From Ophiura sarsii (lineage: Eukaryota; Echinodermata; Ophiuroidea; Amphilepidida; Ophiuridae): DNA of 64,000 nucleotides. This document shows, piece after piece, positions 24,561 through 35,848 of the stretch. Within the stretch, counting starts at the first letter, position 1; each line of letters opens with the position of its first letter. The stretch is taken from assembly GCA_035610835.1 (NCBI GenBank), contig CM069448.1, positions 7,937,607-8,001,606 of the forward strand, given 5' to 3'. Under the pieces are notes generated by a model. It was not told the origin of the DNA, searched no databases, and was given only the letters and a program-made list of their open reading frames with translations. The position numbers and the translations under genes were made by a program.

Positions 24561-25374
24561 AACCGCTATGCTACGTCTTAAAAACCTCTCTCTCCTTCTC
24601 ATCTCTACCTCCTCCTTCATACAACTAATTCTGACTTCCGCTCCCGAGGACTTGCGTAGCATATCATCCCCCGGCAGCGTGAAGCTGAATGTCCTTCATA
24701 ACAATAAGCGAAGGAGGGAACAGTCTTCCAAAAAACTGTACTGTGTTCATGAACTCACAAAAAAGGATAGCCCCTTGGCGTGAGCACAAGAGGCTGAGAG
24801 GGCTCTGACAAAGAGCCCCCGAACTACCCTCAAGGATATAAATCACTTAATAATCTCAACCAGCCAGCCAGCCAATGTGACCTTGGCTGCTGCACTATGG
24901 GGCTTGACAATGGATTTAACAAAGAATAGTTGGACCTGACCTCGGACAAACTTGGTTCTATTTATACACCCGTTCAAAAAACCCTACCGGGCAACTCAGT
25001 CTCAGTGGTCTGCGCTCCGATATGATAATGTTAGGGAGGGATATCGGGGACGCTGAAAAAATTAATGCCGCTCATGGCAAGAAAATATGATCTGAAACAA
25101 AAGGCGTAACGCCAGCCATGCTAAAAACGGAGGATCTACCGATAGATAATGCGTGAAGATCAGAACAGTGTCTTCCCGAGGCCAGAACCTATGAGAAAAA
25201 AAGGGGGGCTTCATGGTCTAAGACACTCAGAGAAGCCGACTGACAGGGGCTCAAAGGAGACTCGTAAAGTTTGGTTAGAACCAAACAATATACTGATTAC
25301 TATACTATACTATATCCCTGAATAGGGAATCAAGGATGAAAACTGAACCGACTTAGGAAAAAGAACTATTTGTT

Positions 25375-25444
25375 CTGTGGGATTCGAACCCCCGGTCTTC
25401 CGATTATAAATCTGATGCTCAACCGATTTCGCTAACGGAGCACT
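25375..25444 (-). pseudogene. tRNA-like sequence, Ile(UAU)-type anticodon loop, no acceptor pairing
   Basis: On the minus strand TTAGCGAAATCGGTTGAGCA resembles an A box and D arm, TTTATAA is a 7-base anticodon loop reading UAU between TCAGA and TCGGA, and GGGTTCGAATCCC is a good B box and T loop. The 5' GTGCTCC has no complement after the T arm and one anticodon-stem pair is lost, so a working tRNA is unlikely. Probably a tRNA-derived piece carried by the element. Confidence 0.5.
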
Positions 25445-25818
25445 TATAAATCCAACCTAGATAATGGAGTATGAATAATGATATACAAATAAGAACCGAA
25501 GTCTCTGAGCGCTGGCCTAACGCGGTCAGGCTACGCACCGCAAGCCAAAAACAGCAGACGCGCCACGCTGCCGAGGGCAGGCAAATGTCGAGCCCACGAG
25601 ACCACCCATGGTGGTGACCTGATTAGAGGAGATCAACAACTCTATGATAAAAAATAGAGGGGAAAACATAACCTGAATATAACACTATAATATAATAAAA
25701 GTGTTAGATACTAGGGAGGCTAGCTTCTCACAACCACCCAGCTACTCTACTAGCCTTGGTATCAAGCTGGCCGGGTCATTCCAGCTCTACTCTTCATGTA
25801 TTTAAAAGAACAAACCAA

Positions 25819-26054
25819 TAATACTGAAAAAGTAGAAATATTCGCGAGATTTTATTTTCGCGAATTATCCTCATCCGCGAAAATAAAAACTCGCGAAAAT
25901 AATGGACTTCCAATGACCTAGTTCACAATTGTTGAAGATCGCGAAAAAAAAATAAGAATAAAAAGATCGCGAAATGCCTGTTAAGTGATTATGACCATTT
26001 TCGTGAAAATATCCTATCGCGAAAAAAATAAATAAAAATAGACCTTTACAGTAC
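25819..26054. mobile_element. small TACTG-ended element rich in CGCGAAAAT
   Basis: Left end TACTGAAAAAGTAGAAATAT and right end (reverse) TACTGTAAAGGTCTATTTTT. Between them CGCGAAAAT, ATTTTCGCG and GATCGCGAAA recur about eight times in both orientations. MITE-like; borders approximate. Confidence 0.5.
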
Positions 26055-27399
26055 CGAAATTGATACTGACGAAGGAATAAAAATAATAGTTTACACTTCT
26101 ACAGGGATGATGTATAGCAAAAAATATGTCGAAAACGACCAACATGTAAACAAACTAACAGATTAACGCATACCTGGAACTAGTCCTGTCCGACGACACA
26201 TGTAATGATGGAGATACACTGCTCATAGTAATCCGAATTCCACCAAAAAATTCCAAGTATCTATAAGAATCCAGCAATGCGTAGAATTGACAATACTTCA
26301 TCAATGAAGTCAGCTCAATCGGTTGACAGCTCCCACCCATGCCATGCTATAGTAGTGGCTACAATGTCATGCAGCGATAAACAAAGATGGGATATCCCAC
26401 GCAGGAAAACGGCAGACTAATCCCATGTCCAAACCAGTCCGTGCGAATTCCTATGAACTAGGAAAATACAGTACGCTATATTCAACCGACGAAAACTGCT
26501 TATTATCGCCTGAAGAAAAGACGATTGATCATGTCAACGCACATCGAAAGATCGCCATTTATAAAGTCCAGCGCACTCTCGCTAAAACAATACCCATAAT
26601 GCTTTTCGAACGCACATGGTCACGTCAGACGAAAAGTATGGATGTTAATCTCGAAAACCCAACGAATCGGATTATAGAAAACATTATGGGGGAAAACTTG
26701 GACGGATAAGGGAGCGGAGTCATACTAGTATACTGAAAAATATAGTGAGACGTATATTTGTCGTAGAAATGAGATGCGCAACTGGGTTCCCTCTGCAAAA
26801 TCTCATATGGTCGAAAAAATAAGAAGTCTGTCATATGAGTAAGTGACAACAAGGGCCTTCGACCGAAAATAAAATACCTGGCTAGTCGATTGAGAATCTA
26901 AAGCTCTATCGACTGAGTGATTTCGAATCTCGAAATAGGCAAATCCTGGTCATAGACCCAGAATATCGCAGCCATCTCACATGATCTAGACCATAGAGAC
27001 GGCGATTGAAAAACGTATACTCAGCAAGCTGACCGATTTCAAACGCCTACAAGCGGGCGACATACCCCCAGTAGATTAAATCGTATGGGAGGATTAAGGT
27101 AGAAAGAAATTACCCCTCTGAACATGAGACAAATACACAAAATCATCCGCCGTGGGTGATTGGTGCAGAGGAGACTATATCAGCGTTCTCTAAGGTTCAA
27201 ACCTTAAAAACGCAGAAGACTAAAAATAGTAACGAGATACTGAGCCCTACGTCTGACCGATTCAGGTTCGAGCCTCAACATGGGCTTTGTTCTTGTTTGA
27301 TTCACGGTTAGAAAAACGTGATTACAGACCCGACGCTCTAAACCTTAGAACCACGGAGAGAGCGTCACTACCAGGCCTACATGGCCTTGACAGCGTAGG

Positions 27400-27631
27400 T
27401 AATAAGCGGTCCCCTCTTTCGTGTTAAAAAAAAAAAATAACCAGTGAAGGAGGAATTGGTTTCGCAATCGAAGCCAAAACCCGCTAGACTGAGCCCACAC
27501 TGTCAGATAGATGTCATAGTATATTAACTGAAAGAAACCGACTGGTCACCGACCGCGTCAGATTCGGATAGTTGAAAAGAATCAACATAATCCACCTTCT
27601 GTCCAGTAACTCTGACATAATCAAATTCAAC
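27400..27631 (-). pseudogene. degenerate duplicate of the 3' part of the long frame
   Basis: Matches 27730-27960 in order (AATC/ACCAAAACCYGC, GGGCTCAC-like, CAGATAGATG/CAGATCC) but has stops and frameshifts. The unit period is 294 bp, seen as GCAGTTAGCCCCTCG at 27701 and 27995. The ancestral protein therefore continued past the present stop at 27632. Confidence 0.6.
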
Positions 27632-29560
27632 TCATCCTCTACTTCTAAATGTAGAGTGAGACGAATCAATAGGCTGAACATATAAAGGGTGTTCAGTGGT
27701 GCAGTTAGCCCCTCGTGGCTCCACTCGCTCCTGCTGGAAAATCCCCAGAGAGGGATTAGCCTCCCAACCGAAACCAAAACCTGCAAGGTTGGGCTCACTA
27801 TCAGATCCTCTAAGCACGTTAGCAGGAAACACTGATAGACCCTCATCTAACTGTGAATCAGACATCGACTGTTGGTCTGAATCGACACAGTCATCGTCTT
27901 GATCGTAATCCCACTGATCATCTTCATCTCCCTCTACATCTACAGTAGAATGAGAAGAATCAATCGGCTGAACCGACAAAGGATGTTCAGTGGTGCAGTT
28001 AGCCCCTCGTTGAATAGGAAAAGGGTTAATCTGGCTAAGATTAGCCATGCGGTTAGCCTCCCTTTGTTCAACGGCTGGGTAAGTGGTACGCTTATCCACT
28101 AGGTCAGATCCTCCTCGATAATCTTGATTGATCATCTGAGTAGGATAACTACTTCTCTCTCTTTGAGAAGCGTAGTTTCTGAACAACAACCATTCAGCAA
28201 ACTCATCTGACCCAGACGGAGTAAATCGAGTTGTCTCACTGTGTGAAACGTTTAACCCTTGAGTGCTAACACGGTTACGGATGTTAGCATCGGCACTCGA
28301 GCGTAACTGACTCTGATTACGTGAAACAGTGTCAAACTGACTGTTTTGTTGATCGTTAGACAACAAGTCAGATGAACGATTGACTAGATCGTTTGTTTGA
28401 GGTTTATTCAGACTATTCTGTCTCACTTGAGCCAGATCCGAATTTTGCCTAGGATCACTGCCGTGACGGTTAACGCCACGTCTGGATTCATATTCATAAC
28501 TAGGACTTTTGCCTGAACCCTCAACCGAGAAACATGTCTCACGATCGATAGGGGTGACAGGTCTTACTGACTTTTTTTGTTGATTGTTAAACAACAAGCC
28601 AGATGAACGATTGACTAGGTCGTTTGTTTGAGGGTTATTCAGACTATTCTGTCTCACTTGAGCCAGATCCGAATTTTGCCTAGGATCACTGCCGTGACGG
28701 TTAACGCCACGTCTGGATTCATATTCATAACTAGGACTTTTGCCTGAACCCTCAACCGAGAAACATGTCTCACGATCGATAGGGGTGACAGGTCTTTTGC
28801 CTGAACCCTCAACCGAGAAACATGTCTCACGATCGATAGGGGTGACAGGACTTAGGGCACAACCCTCTTTGTTCGTGGCGTTGTGTTGTGTTAGAACACC
28901 AACCCCACGGGAGCCGGAAATCTGGCCGTGTCTTATGTTAAATGCCAGACTTCCGTTATCGTCAGATAAGCTCCCTTCATCACAACCAGAGTGCCCGACT
29001 AAGATCTCCCGCTGCATAGAAAGATCTTGAGTCTTGGTTGCGGTACGGACAGATACCTCTTTAGAAGGCTCGACATCCTGTGAAGCCTGTGAATTAACAC
29101 AAGAAGAATTCAAGGACCCGTTAACCTGCAGTTGATGATTGATCGTCTGAGTAGGATAACTACTTCTCTGATCATCTTTTTCAACATAGTGAGAACGACC
29201 CTGAAGACTATCGACTTCTATGACACGATTTACCAAGGGCGTGGTGCCCTCGGGAGATTTCTTAGCCTTGTCTCTAAAAGCGGCTTTAGAATTATCTCCC
29301 GTAATACATACAACATCATTCTTAGTATGAACTAAACTAGTCTTAGAAATAGTACGGGTGGAATGGCGGGAGTCGGCCATAGTGGCGACCAAGAGGGCGT
29401 CCATATTGTCCCAATGAGTCGCAGATGCCAATCGACACAGTTTGCATGGTTTAACACGATTGCACCTACGGTGCAGAACGCATGAAGGGTGTTTGTCACC
29501 CGGCAAAAGTTCGATTCCACATTTGCATGACCTCATAATAACTACCTTAATTCTGAACAC
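27632..29560 (-). CDS. 642-aa Cys/His-cluster protein of the large element (ORF1/gag-like)
   Basis: I do not recognise a named gene. Residues 12-42 hold C12, C14, H24, C27, H30, C33, C39 and C42 around CGIELLPGDKH and PCKLC, followed by THWDNMD. This layout resembles the N-terminal zinc-binding module of DIRS/Ngaro ORF1 (gag-like) proteins and related invertebrate retroelement proteins (recalled, not searched). The rest is polar, rich in Ser, Gln, Asn and Arg, without a membrane segment, and has an acidic stretch (EGDEDDQWDYDQDDD) near residue 530. In-frame duplications: a 77-residue unit (231 bp) from about residue 256, a 19-residue RPVTPIDRETCFSVEGSGK unit three times, and a 98-residue terminal unit. 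Met9 is an alternative start. A nucleic-acid-binding structural role is inferred. The frame is long and intact, which argues for recent constraint or a young copy. Confidence 0.55.
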   Translation of the reverse strand: MFRIKVVIMRSCKCGIELLPGDKHPSCVLHRRCNRVKPCKLCRLASATHWDNMDALLVATMADSRHSTRTISKTSLVHTKNDVVCITGDNSKAAFRDKAKKSPEGTTPLVNRVIEVDSLQGRSHYVEKDDQRSSYPTQTINHQLQVNGSLNSSCVNSQASQDVEPSKEVSVRTATKTQDLSMQREILVGHSGCDEGSLSDDNGSLAFNIRHGQISGSRGVGVLTQHNATNKEGCALSPVTPIDRETCFSVEGSGKRPVTPIDRETCFSVEGSGKSPSYEYESRRGVNRHGSDPRQNSDLAQVRQNSLNNPQTNDLVNRSSGLLFNNQQKKSVRPVTPIDRETCFSVEGSGKSPSYEYESRRGVNRHGSDPRQNSDLAQVRQNSLNKPQTNDLVNRSSDLLSNDQQNSQFDTVSRNQSQLRSSADANIRNRVSTQGLNVSHSETTRFTPSGSDEFAEWLLFRNYASQRERSSYPTQMINQDYRGGSDLVDKRTTYPAVEQREANRMANLSQINPFPIQRGANCTTEHPLSVQPIDSSHSTVDVEGDEDDQWDYDQDDDCVDSDQQSMSDSQLDEGLSVFPANVLRGSDSEPNLAGFGFGWEANPSLGIFQQERVEPRGANCTTEHPLYVQPIDSSHSTFRSRG

Positions 29561-30496
29561 ACGCTAAATCAATAAGATGACAAACTAGAGTTCAAAATAC
29601 CAATCCCAGAAACGCGCGCACAGAGATTAAATATATCGAATATAAACCCTGAAGGAGTAAGTTTCTTTAATAGCTAAATTGAATTAACAATGGGGAAGCA
29701 GAGCCAAGGATCACCACTGACGAAGCTTTCAAGCTATTACTATTACAGCGATTTGAACAGAAAATCCGGTCTGAAAAGAATTCAAACAGGATAAGTTTGT
29801 GAATAATCAATATCAAATCGTTTTGAAACATAAGGGTCAAAGACCTCTTCTCTAGAAGAAACATATCAATAATCAGAATATAATGTACATATAATCAATT
29901 GAAGATGTATAATGGTTAAATATAAGCAATCCTCATGTTATTGATTGAATCCAGAGCTACTAAATATCGGCTATTATGGTGGTCAAGGACCACAACAAAG
30001 GAGGGAAATCAGATCAATAAACCACTATGGCAATCATTGTGATAAGAACTCCGCTAAAGTCGATAATCTAAAGACCGTAATACATACATATAAAATCAAG
30101 CTAGTGATATTTTATGACTAGTCGGTAATAGATAGAAGTATCTCTCATACCCAAAAACCCCATGAGTGTTTTCTAGTTATAGAATCAACGGGAGATAACG
30201 GATATGTGTATCATGTGAAATGCATTACACATTAAAAAATATACCAACCGGGAAATGGGAATCTAATGAAGCCCATACCCACGGGATAGGAAATGTGTAT
30301 CATTTTTGAATGCATTACACATGAAAAAACTATCGCGAGGATAGTTGAGAAATGGAACAGGCCGACCTCATGGTGAATAAAAAAAAACCACGCGGTCAAA
30401 GACCACTACGAGAGTCGGCCGCCATTTTCAAATTTGCGAAAAGTAAAAATAGAATAAAAATTTTTTTGAACCTAAGGTCCTAAAATTCATGAAAAA

Positions 30497-30581
30497 GACC
30501 GTCCGACGGACGGTCCAGGCATTTAAAAAATGGGACTTACGCAAATTCCAATTAAGGGCGCATAGCAATAGACTATGCGCC
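30497..30581. other. two adjacent strong hairpins in the element's 5' leader
   Basis: 30497-30515 (GACCGTCCGACGGACGGTC) is a near-perfect palindrome. 30557-30565 (GGCGCATAG) pairs with 30573-30581 (CTATGCGCC) across 7 bases. Both lie upstream of the minus-strand frame. They could be RNA structures, protein sites or old termini. Confidence 0.5.
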
Positions 30582-31714
30582 ATCTTTCAGGGCGAAACTT
30601 ACTTGGTATGAACCTTCTGTTTAAAATATTCCACCTGAGATTTGTTAGATATCCACGGAGGAGTAGGTAAACACGTCCACCATGTTTCGCCCAAAGGTTA
30701 AAGAGGATGCATTATGGGTAACGGTGTTGCCCGGTTTGGGCTGATACCGTGTTGCCGAGGTAGGGATATGTAGCCCAATCGGGCCAAATGTGGAGATATA
30801 GGTGTCCGAAGTGATTTTTCTTAATTAAATAATTATGTAGATTTTTAATAAAGGCATTAATTTGGGCAGCAGTTCATCTAGGGGATAAATGCAAGCGTTT
30901 CCAGGTTGTGGAGGTAGGTATAAATAATACGTAATAAACAGCATGAACAATAGTAGAACATGACTCGTTAGTGAGGTACTTTCTAATATGACCAATTTTC
31001 CTGAGAAAGAAGTAAATTGAACGGCACGTAGACGAGACATGCGTATATCAGTGGTAAATAGCAGGAAAAACACCGTTATAAGCAGAATAGCAGACTTGAA
31101 TTCGCTATATATGATGGTTATAATCGATGAGACAACAGAAAACCGTCCCAGAAGATGAGTAAGTAAAGTTTGCCCTATAGAATTCATGACAACCTTCGAA
31201 TATGATGCTATTTTCGGCTGCCTGCTGCCTGGCTCCGTCCATACCGGATGTCTATCGGCGTAGCTCCAAGTGAAGTAGATAAAACTCCTTCCCCACGCAT
31301 AATCGATTGTCTAGTATTGGCCTCCTTAATACGGCATAATACGATAGCACTTCGTCTATTATACGCTTCAAACACCTTCCCATGTTTAGATGTCAAATCA
31401 TCCATATTAACGCTTTAATAGCAGCGGTAAAATATTTAAGTACGTTTCATTTTGATATTCAAAGACCTATGAGTAAACATTTTTATTGTCCATAGTACAT
31501 GTAGTATGTCGCCATTATGCCAAAGCAAGTCTTTAAAAAGTGTGTTATCAAACAAATTTTGTTTTTGTTTCCCATCTTTCAATAACCCTAACTCTACTAC
31601 ACCATACGGCAACTGTGCGGAAAAAGTGTTTCTATAACCCGGCGTGCAGGTTGTTTGGCTACAAAACGGACCCATGCTATATAACGAGGCGAATATACTC
31701 GCCGAGTGTCGACT

Positions 31715-31945
31715 GGGAGCCGTGGTGTAGTGGCTAGGATCTGGGCCCTGGTGCTGGAGGTCCGTGGTTCAAATCCCGGGGGGGATCGGGGTGACCTTTC
31801 TGGTGAATTTTGGGTGTCGGAAAAAAATTCTGTTGCCGTGTGGTGAAATAGAGTTAGGGTTAATCCTTTCCAATATATAGGACGATGTAGGAAATGGTTG
31901 GGGTTTTGCGCTGATCGCCTCTAGTGAGTCACGCTATAATTCTTA
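31715..31945 (+). mobile_element. tRNA-derived SINE
   Basis: GCCGTGGTGTAGTGGCTAGG matches a Pol III A box and GGTTCAAATCC (31766-31776) a B box at tRNA spacing. The head is followed by an unrelated body (GGGTGACCTTTCTGGTGAAT, then ATTCTGTTGCCGTGTGGTG). The body's end is not sharp. The head has no paired acceptor stem, so this is a SINE and not a tRNA gene. Confidence 0.65.
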
Positions 31946-31959
31946 TATCTCATCATTGT

Positions 31960-32940
31960 TAAAACACGGGGAGAAGTTTTAATCTCTTCCAGGAGCCAGC
32001 ACGGGTCTGTGAAACTAGTCGTAAAAGACGCTACATAAAATGTGCATCAATGAATTGCCACGATGAGTAAGTGATTCAAAATCTCGAGTTTATACAGCAA
32101 TGACAAAAGTAAAACATTTGTTATATGGTATTTGGAAACCCTATACCACAAAACCGAGCATGTATCTTTTGTAAATCACCTGATGCGGGCCTCACCTGTA
32201 TATACGAACCCTGCGTCGATCTATCGAAATGTGAAATTGTTTATTCTATTTTGGACAACAATAATTATTAGCCACGAGGTTTAGATTTAGAGAGAAAATA
32301 ATGTCAACAAGGAATCCATTCAATTCAAAAAGGCGCTCGCGGGCAGACCATAAAAAATACAGCAAAGAAAATTTTGAAATTCAAGCTACCGATGAAAGCG
32401 TCAGAAAAATAGCGTACCAAGAAAGCCAATAGTGTTGACAATTCGCCTTGCTTTGTATCGCCCGTCTGGCCAGGCGGAGATAGCTTCGATTTGACCAATA
32501 ATAAGAATTGCTGATGGCTTGTGGAAAGTATGCGCGAGAGAGACAATAATCGCTGCCAGCGATTGCGAGTATGAACCGAAAAGACCGATAAAATGCCAAT
32601 CCAAGTTGCTCGGATAGCCACTGTCGCAGAGTTACCTTTAGCCTGCTGATACATTTTCAACAAGTGTGCCTCTTAGCTGCTAATATGTACTTGTTAATCC
32701 ATTCATGAAGCGTTATGCTCCATTAGACTGAATGATATAATTAGAATCGACAAGTCACTGAAAGCACTTCTGAATACTGATGGTCAAAGAGCCTCTGACC
32801 ACTCAAAACACTGATGGCAAAAAGCACCACCACTGAGTTTTTGCTGTATCTGCTGCTGGTATAAGCAGTATAAATTAGGCTTGCACGACATGGTCGCCAT
32901 TAGTCGTATAAATCGCGACTATTGGCGCTAGTCGCGACTA
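31960..32940. other. no gene recognised
   Basis: A 112-codon minus-strand frame at 32325-32663 has no recognised domain and overlapping frames of similar size, so it is likely chance. Confidence 0.4.
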
Positions 32941-32959
32941 CAACTATTTTGACAAACTT

Positions 32960-33310
32960 GTCTAATAGCAGTACCAGTACAGTGTTCTGCTATCTACTGC
33001 TGATAGCAATGCAGTTTTCTGCTATCTACTGCTGATAGCATTGATCATCTAATTGCAGTACAGTTTATTTGCTCCTACCCTGTACCCATGCTGAAAGCAG
33101 ATCAGTGTTTTTGCTATATATTGCTGATAACAGTAGTAAGCATGGTAAGTTCTGCTATCTACTTTTGAGCAGTAGAGTTTTCCGCCATCAACTGATGGCA
33201 GTTTATTTTTCTGTTGTATCTACTGCTAATATGCTAGCAGTTTTCTGCTATCTATTGCTGAGCAGTATAGTTTTCTGCTATCTATTACGCGTACGGCTGA
33301 TAACAGTTGT
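32960..33310 (-). repeat. degenerate hairpin repeats, opposite strand to the 9-kb array
   Basis: TTTTCTGCTATCTACTGCTG followed by ATAGCA recurs about eight times with decay and variable spacing. The reverse complement matches the 32-bp unit of 8890-11465. Confidence 0.8.
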
Positions 33311-33379
33311 AGTTGTGTTATATTGGATAAGGACCCACTTCCATATGATAACTGTGTCTTTAATGTCGCATGCATGAAC

Positions 33380-34160
33380 GACAGTAAATAAATTGTCTAG
33401 CACGCATCAACTTGATGTGCCATCACCCAACCAATAAAACGTAATCACAACACTCGTCTTATTATCCGTGCATTCTCCTTCTATCAAACACGCCAAACCA
33501 CTTGCAATAAACGTTTAGATTTCTAGAGTGTATTCTCTGTGCGAATAATCTATAACTAAATTGATTATTTTCGCGTGCTGAAGTGTTCGCGTTCTACCGA
33601 ATTCTGAAAGCATGGCGGGTTGATCATTAACGATTTTGTTTCTTGCTGTTTACACCTTAAGACAAAAATTCGCGCATTTTCATTTCCCGAAGCAGTCACA
33701 GTTCGCAAATATAAATGAACCATGAAAAATCCGTTATATACGGTAAACGCTTGCAACTGAAATTGAAATATCACAATATCAAAGTCTAAGCACAGCACTT
33801 CCTTAAATCTAAGAGTTATATGGATAAGCCATGTGTTGTATTTGATTGTATAAATAACAACGCGTCCACGTCTGGGTTTTGCATTAAAGCCATAGACAGA
33901 CATTTTTTGTTTCGTGTAAAAGAGGACGAGTTATAGGTTCGATCCTTCGGTATTTTTATCTCCTTTTCCCCCTGCAGGGTCATACAAAGATAAAAGCACA
34001 AAGGCAATTTAATTGAAGTTCATATAAATCTCGAAACCCGTGAATAGATGAGAAACGCGCTATAAATTTACACAACGAATCACGAAAAACTATTTTAATT
34101 TGGCCTATAGTTTAACCGTCTTTCTGTTGACAGCATCGTATTGCATTTAAAGCTCTTATC
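33380..34160. other. no gene recognised
   Basis: A 112-codon minus-strand frame at 33565-33903 shows no recognised domain. A lone B-box-like GGTTCGATCC near 33936 lacks an A box. Confidence 0.4.
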
Positions 34161-34990
34161 AGCACGCTATTTTCATAACATCGGTGATCATCAACACTAA
34201 TCCTTTCTATCACAGATAACATGTTGTACTTCATATATTTGAGGATAGTGTTTGCAGTTTGCTATCTACTGCTGATAGCATATTATTAATACTTTCATAG
34301 CCATGATCATGATGATAGTGATCATAAACGTTAATTACTAGTTAAAGATACACATTTATTTGAAGTTGTGATATGTATTTTAGCAGGCATGAGATAACAC
34401 TTTCATTAAAAAGTCTGGAAATTGTAAACAATCTGGTAAAGCGCGTAAATTGGACAAAAATACCTCAAAATGGGCTGAAAATAAATAAAATTGCGGACAT
34501 TTTGACGTCACAAAAAACTGGTTCCAGTGTATCATGCCTGATTTTAGGGCATTCACGTTACAGATTGCTATCATCAGAAACGTCAATATTTCCAAGGTGA
34601 TCATATTAAACACTAATTCTATCCACTTAAAATACATTAATTTTAAATTGTGATATGTATTTTAAGACCGTTTCGGTACAGATTTGCAATCTATCCGATA
34701 GCATTATATATGTACTACTGAATAGTATTAATATTTTCATAGCATTGTCGATCATCGACACTAATCCTTTTTGTAACAGATAACACTGAAGTTGTGCTTT
34801 ATATGGAGATGTTTACAGATAAGCCTATAGCTATATATACTGCTATTAGTATCAAAAACGTTAACTCTCTCTATGTACTGAATACGTTGTTATAATTTTC
34901 ATAGTGATCATAAGCACTAATCCCATCTATTTTCAGGACATCTCAAAACTAATCCTTTCTCTTTAAAGGGGCGTGTACATCTCAAGTGTT
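34160..34990 (+). repeat. diverged ~200-450 bp repeats with GATAGC palindromes
   Basis: Repeated phrases: GATCATCAACACTAATCCTT, GCTATCTACTGCTGATAGCA, GTGATATGTATTTTA and CACTAATTCTATCCACTT. A further unit in the same orientation is at 43370-43530. The ~0.9-kb element pair at 35 and 43 kb sits against these units. Confidence 0.6.
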
Positions 34991-35353
34991 TGTCCTGGAC
35001 AAAAATCACATGACTCCCTACGTATCTGAGTCTCCGTGTTTCCATGTAATAATACCCATGGTGCAATACATTTGCCGCGCCGAATTCCAATAGAAAAAAC
35101 GTAATGGCCAACATTTTATGTACGAACGAAATACTAAGGTGTCTAGAATCGTTTCGAAAAGTAGTGTTATGCATTATAATGAAATCAGAATTACAATCTC
35201 CTTCAGCATATAATCAACTTTTGGGCGATAATCCTATGTTAAAAACGCACAACAATCGAAATATAAAGCATTTTAGCCCGCATTTTTGCCCCGATTCATG
35301 TGATATTCGTATTTTGAACTTTATGTATTTTATTTTCTAAATATCTATGTGTA

Positions 35354-35426
35354 GTCTTCATTAGCTCAGTCGGCAAAGCGCCGGCTTCATAATCATGAGG
35401 TCAGTGGTTCGAATCCTAGGATTGTT
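35354..35426 (+). pseudogene. tRNA-like sequence, anticodon loop TTCATAA
   Basis: TTAGCTCAGTCGGCAAAGCG is a good A box and D arm, TTCATAA gives anticodon CAU, and GTGGTTCGAATCC is a B box. The anticodon, T and acceptor stems do not pair well. A T-run follows at about 35431. It is part of the ~0.9-kb repeat, so it is SINE-like and not a Met tRNA gene. Confidence 0.55.
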
Positions 35427-35848
35427 ATACTTTTTTCTGTTTGTTATTTACACTTTATTTTTAGAAATTGACAGGATTGCATATCGTTCGCAATATTTAT
35501 TGAATGTTGAATGATATTTTTTTCTTCTTTTGCAATTTCACTGCGATAAAGAATACCCTTTGAATATATTGTGTTGACTATTCCGTTCAATTGAACTATG
35601 GAGACCCTAGCTAGTCTATCAATGAACATGATTTGCAAAGGCCAATTGTTATGTAAATAAGAAGCCAATCGGCTAATATGTCCTTGAATCGATTTTCTTA
35701 TTTCCTATACGACCGATATTTGTATTTGCTGATTTGCTCCAAACTTTAAAAAAAAGAGAGTGGTACCTTCAAAAATACGTTACGCGGTTCACGGCTTTCA
35801 CGGCCTGGTGTGAGCGACTGTATTTTGGCGTGGATTTGATACCGTGCT

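Larger units (their letters stand above)
23502..30939 (-). mobile_element. ~7.4-kb element with perfect 51-bp terminal inverted repeats (DIRS-like?)
   Basis: Terminal repeats 23502-23552 and 30889-30939 are exact inverses and start GTTTATTACGTATTATTTAT. The one long frame (27632-29560) is on the minus strand with a leader of about 1.1 kb on its 5' side. Downstream of it on the same strand lie ~4 kb of stop-rich DNA with repeated blocks, tRNA-like pieces and a small CGCGAAAAT element. There is no reverse transcriptase, RNase H, tyrosine recombinase or DDE transposase that I can see. Inverted termini, no obvious target duplication and a Cys/His ORF1-like protein suggest a DIRS-type retroelement that lost its pol part. 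A non-autonomous DNA transposon is the main alternative. Confidence 0.6.

Noticed and set aside
26883..26940. tRNA gene suggested by CTCAGTCGATAGAGC and TTCGAAATC phrases
   Set aside because: The A-box-like and B-box-like phrases are in the wrong order or strand for a single tRNA; used only as weak support for the cluster finding.
23502..30939. Endogenous virus or Maverick/Polinton
   Set aside because: No capsid, protein-primed polymerase, integrase or packaging ATPase frame was seen, and size and termini do not require one.
30940..31405. Possible host membrane-protein exon on the minus strand next to the large element
   Set aside because: The hydrophobic frame (ITVFFLLFTTDIR-like) and the adjacent 65-codon frame show no recognised family and are separated by a stop and frame change; chance is likely.
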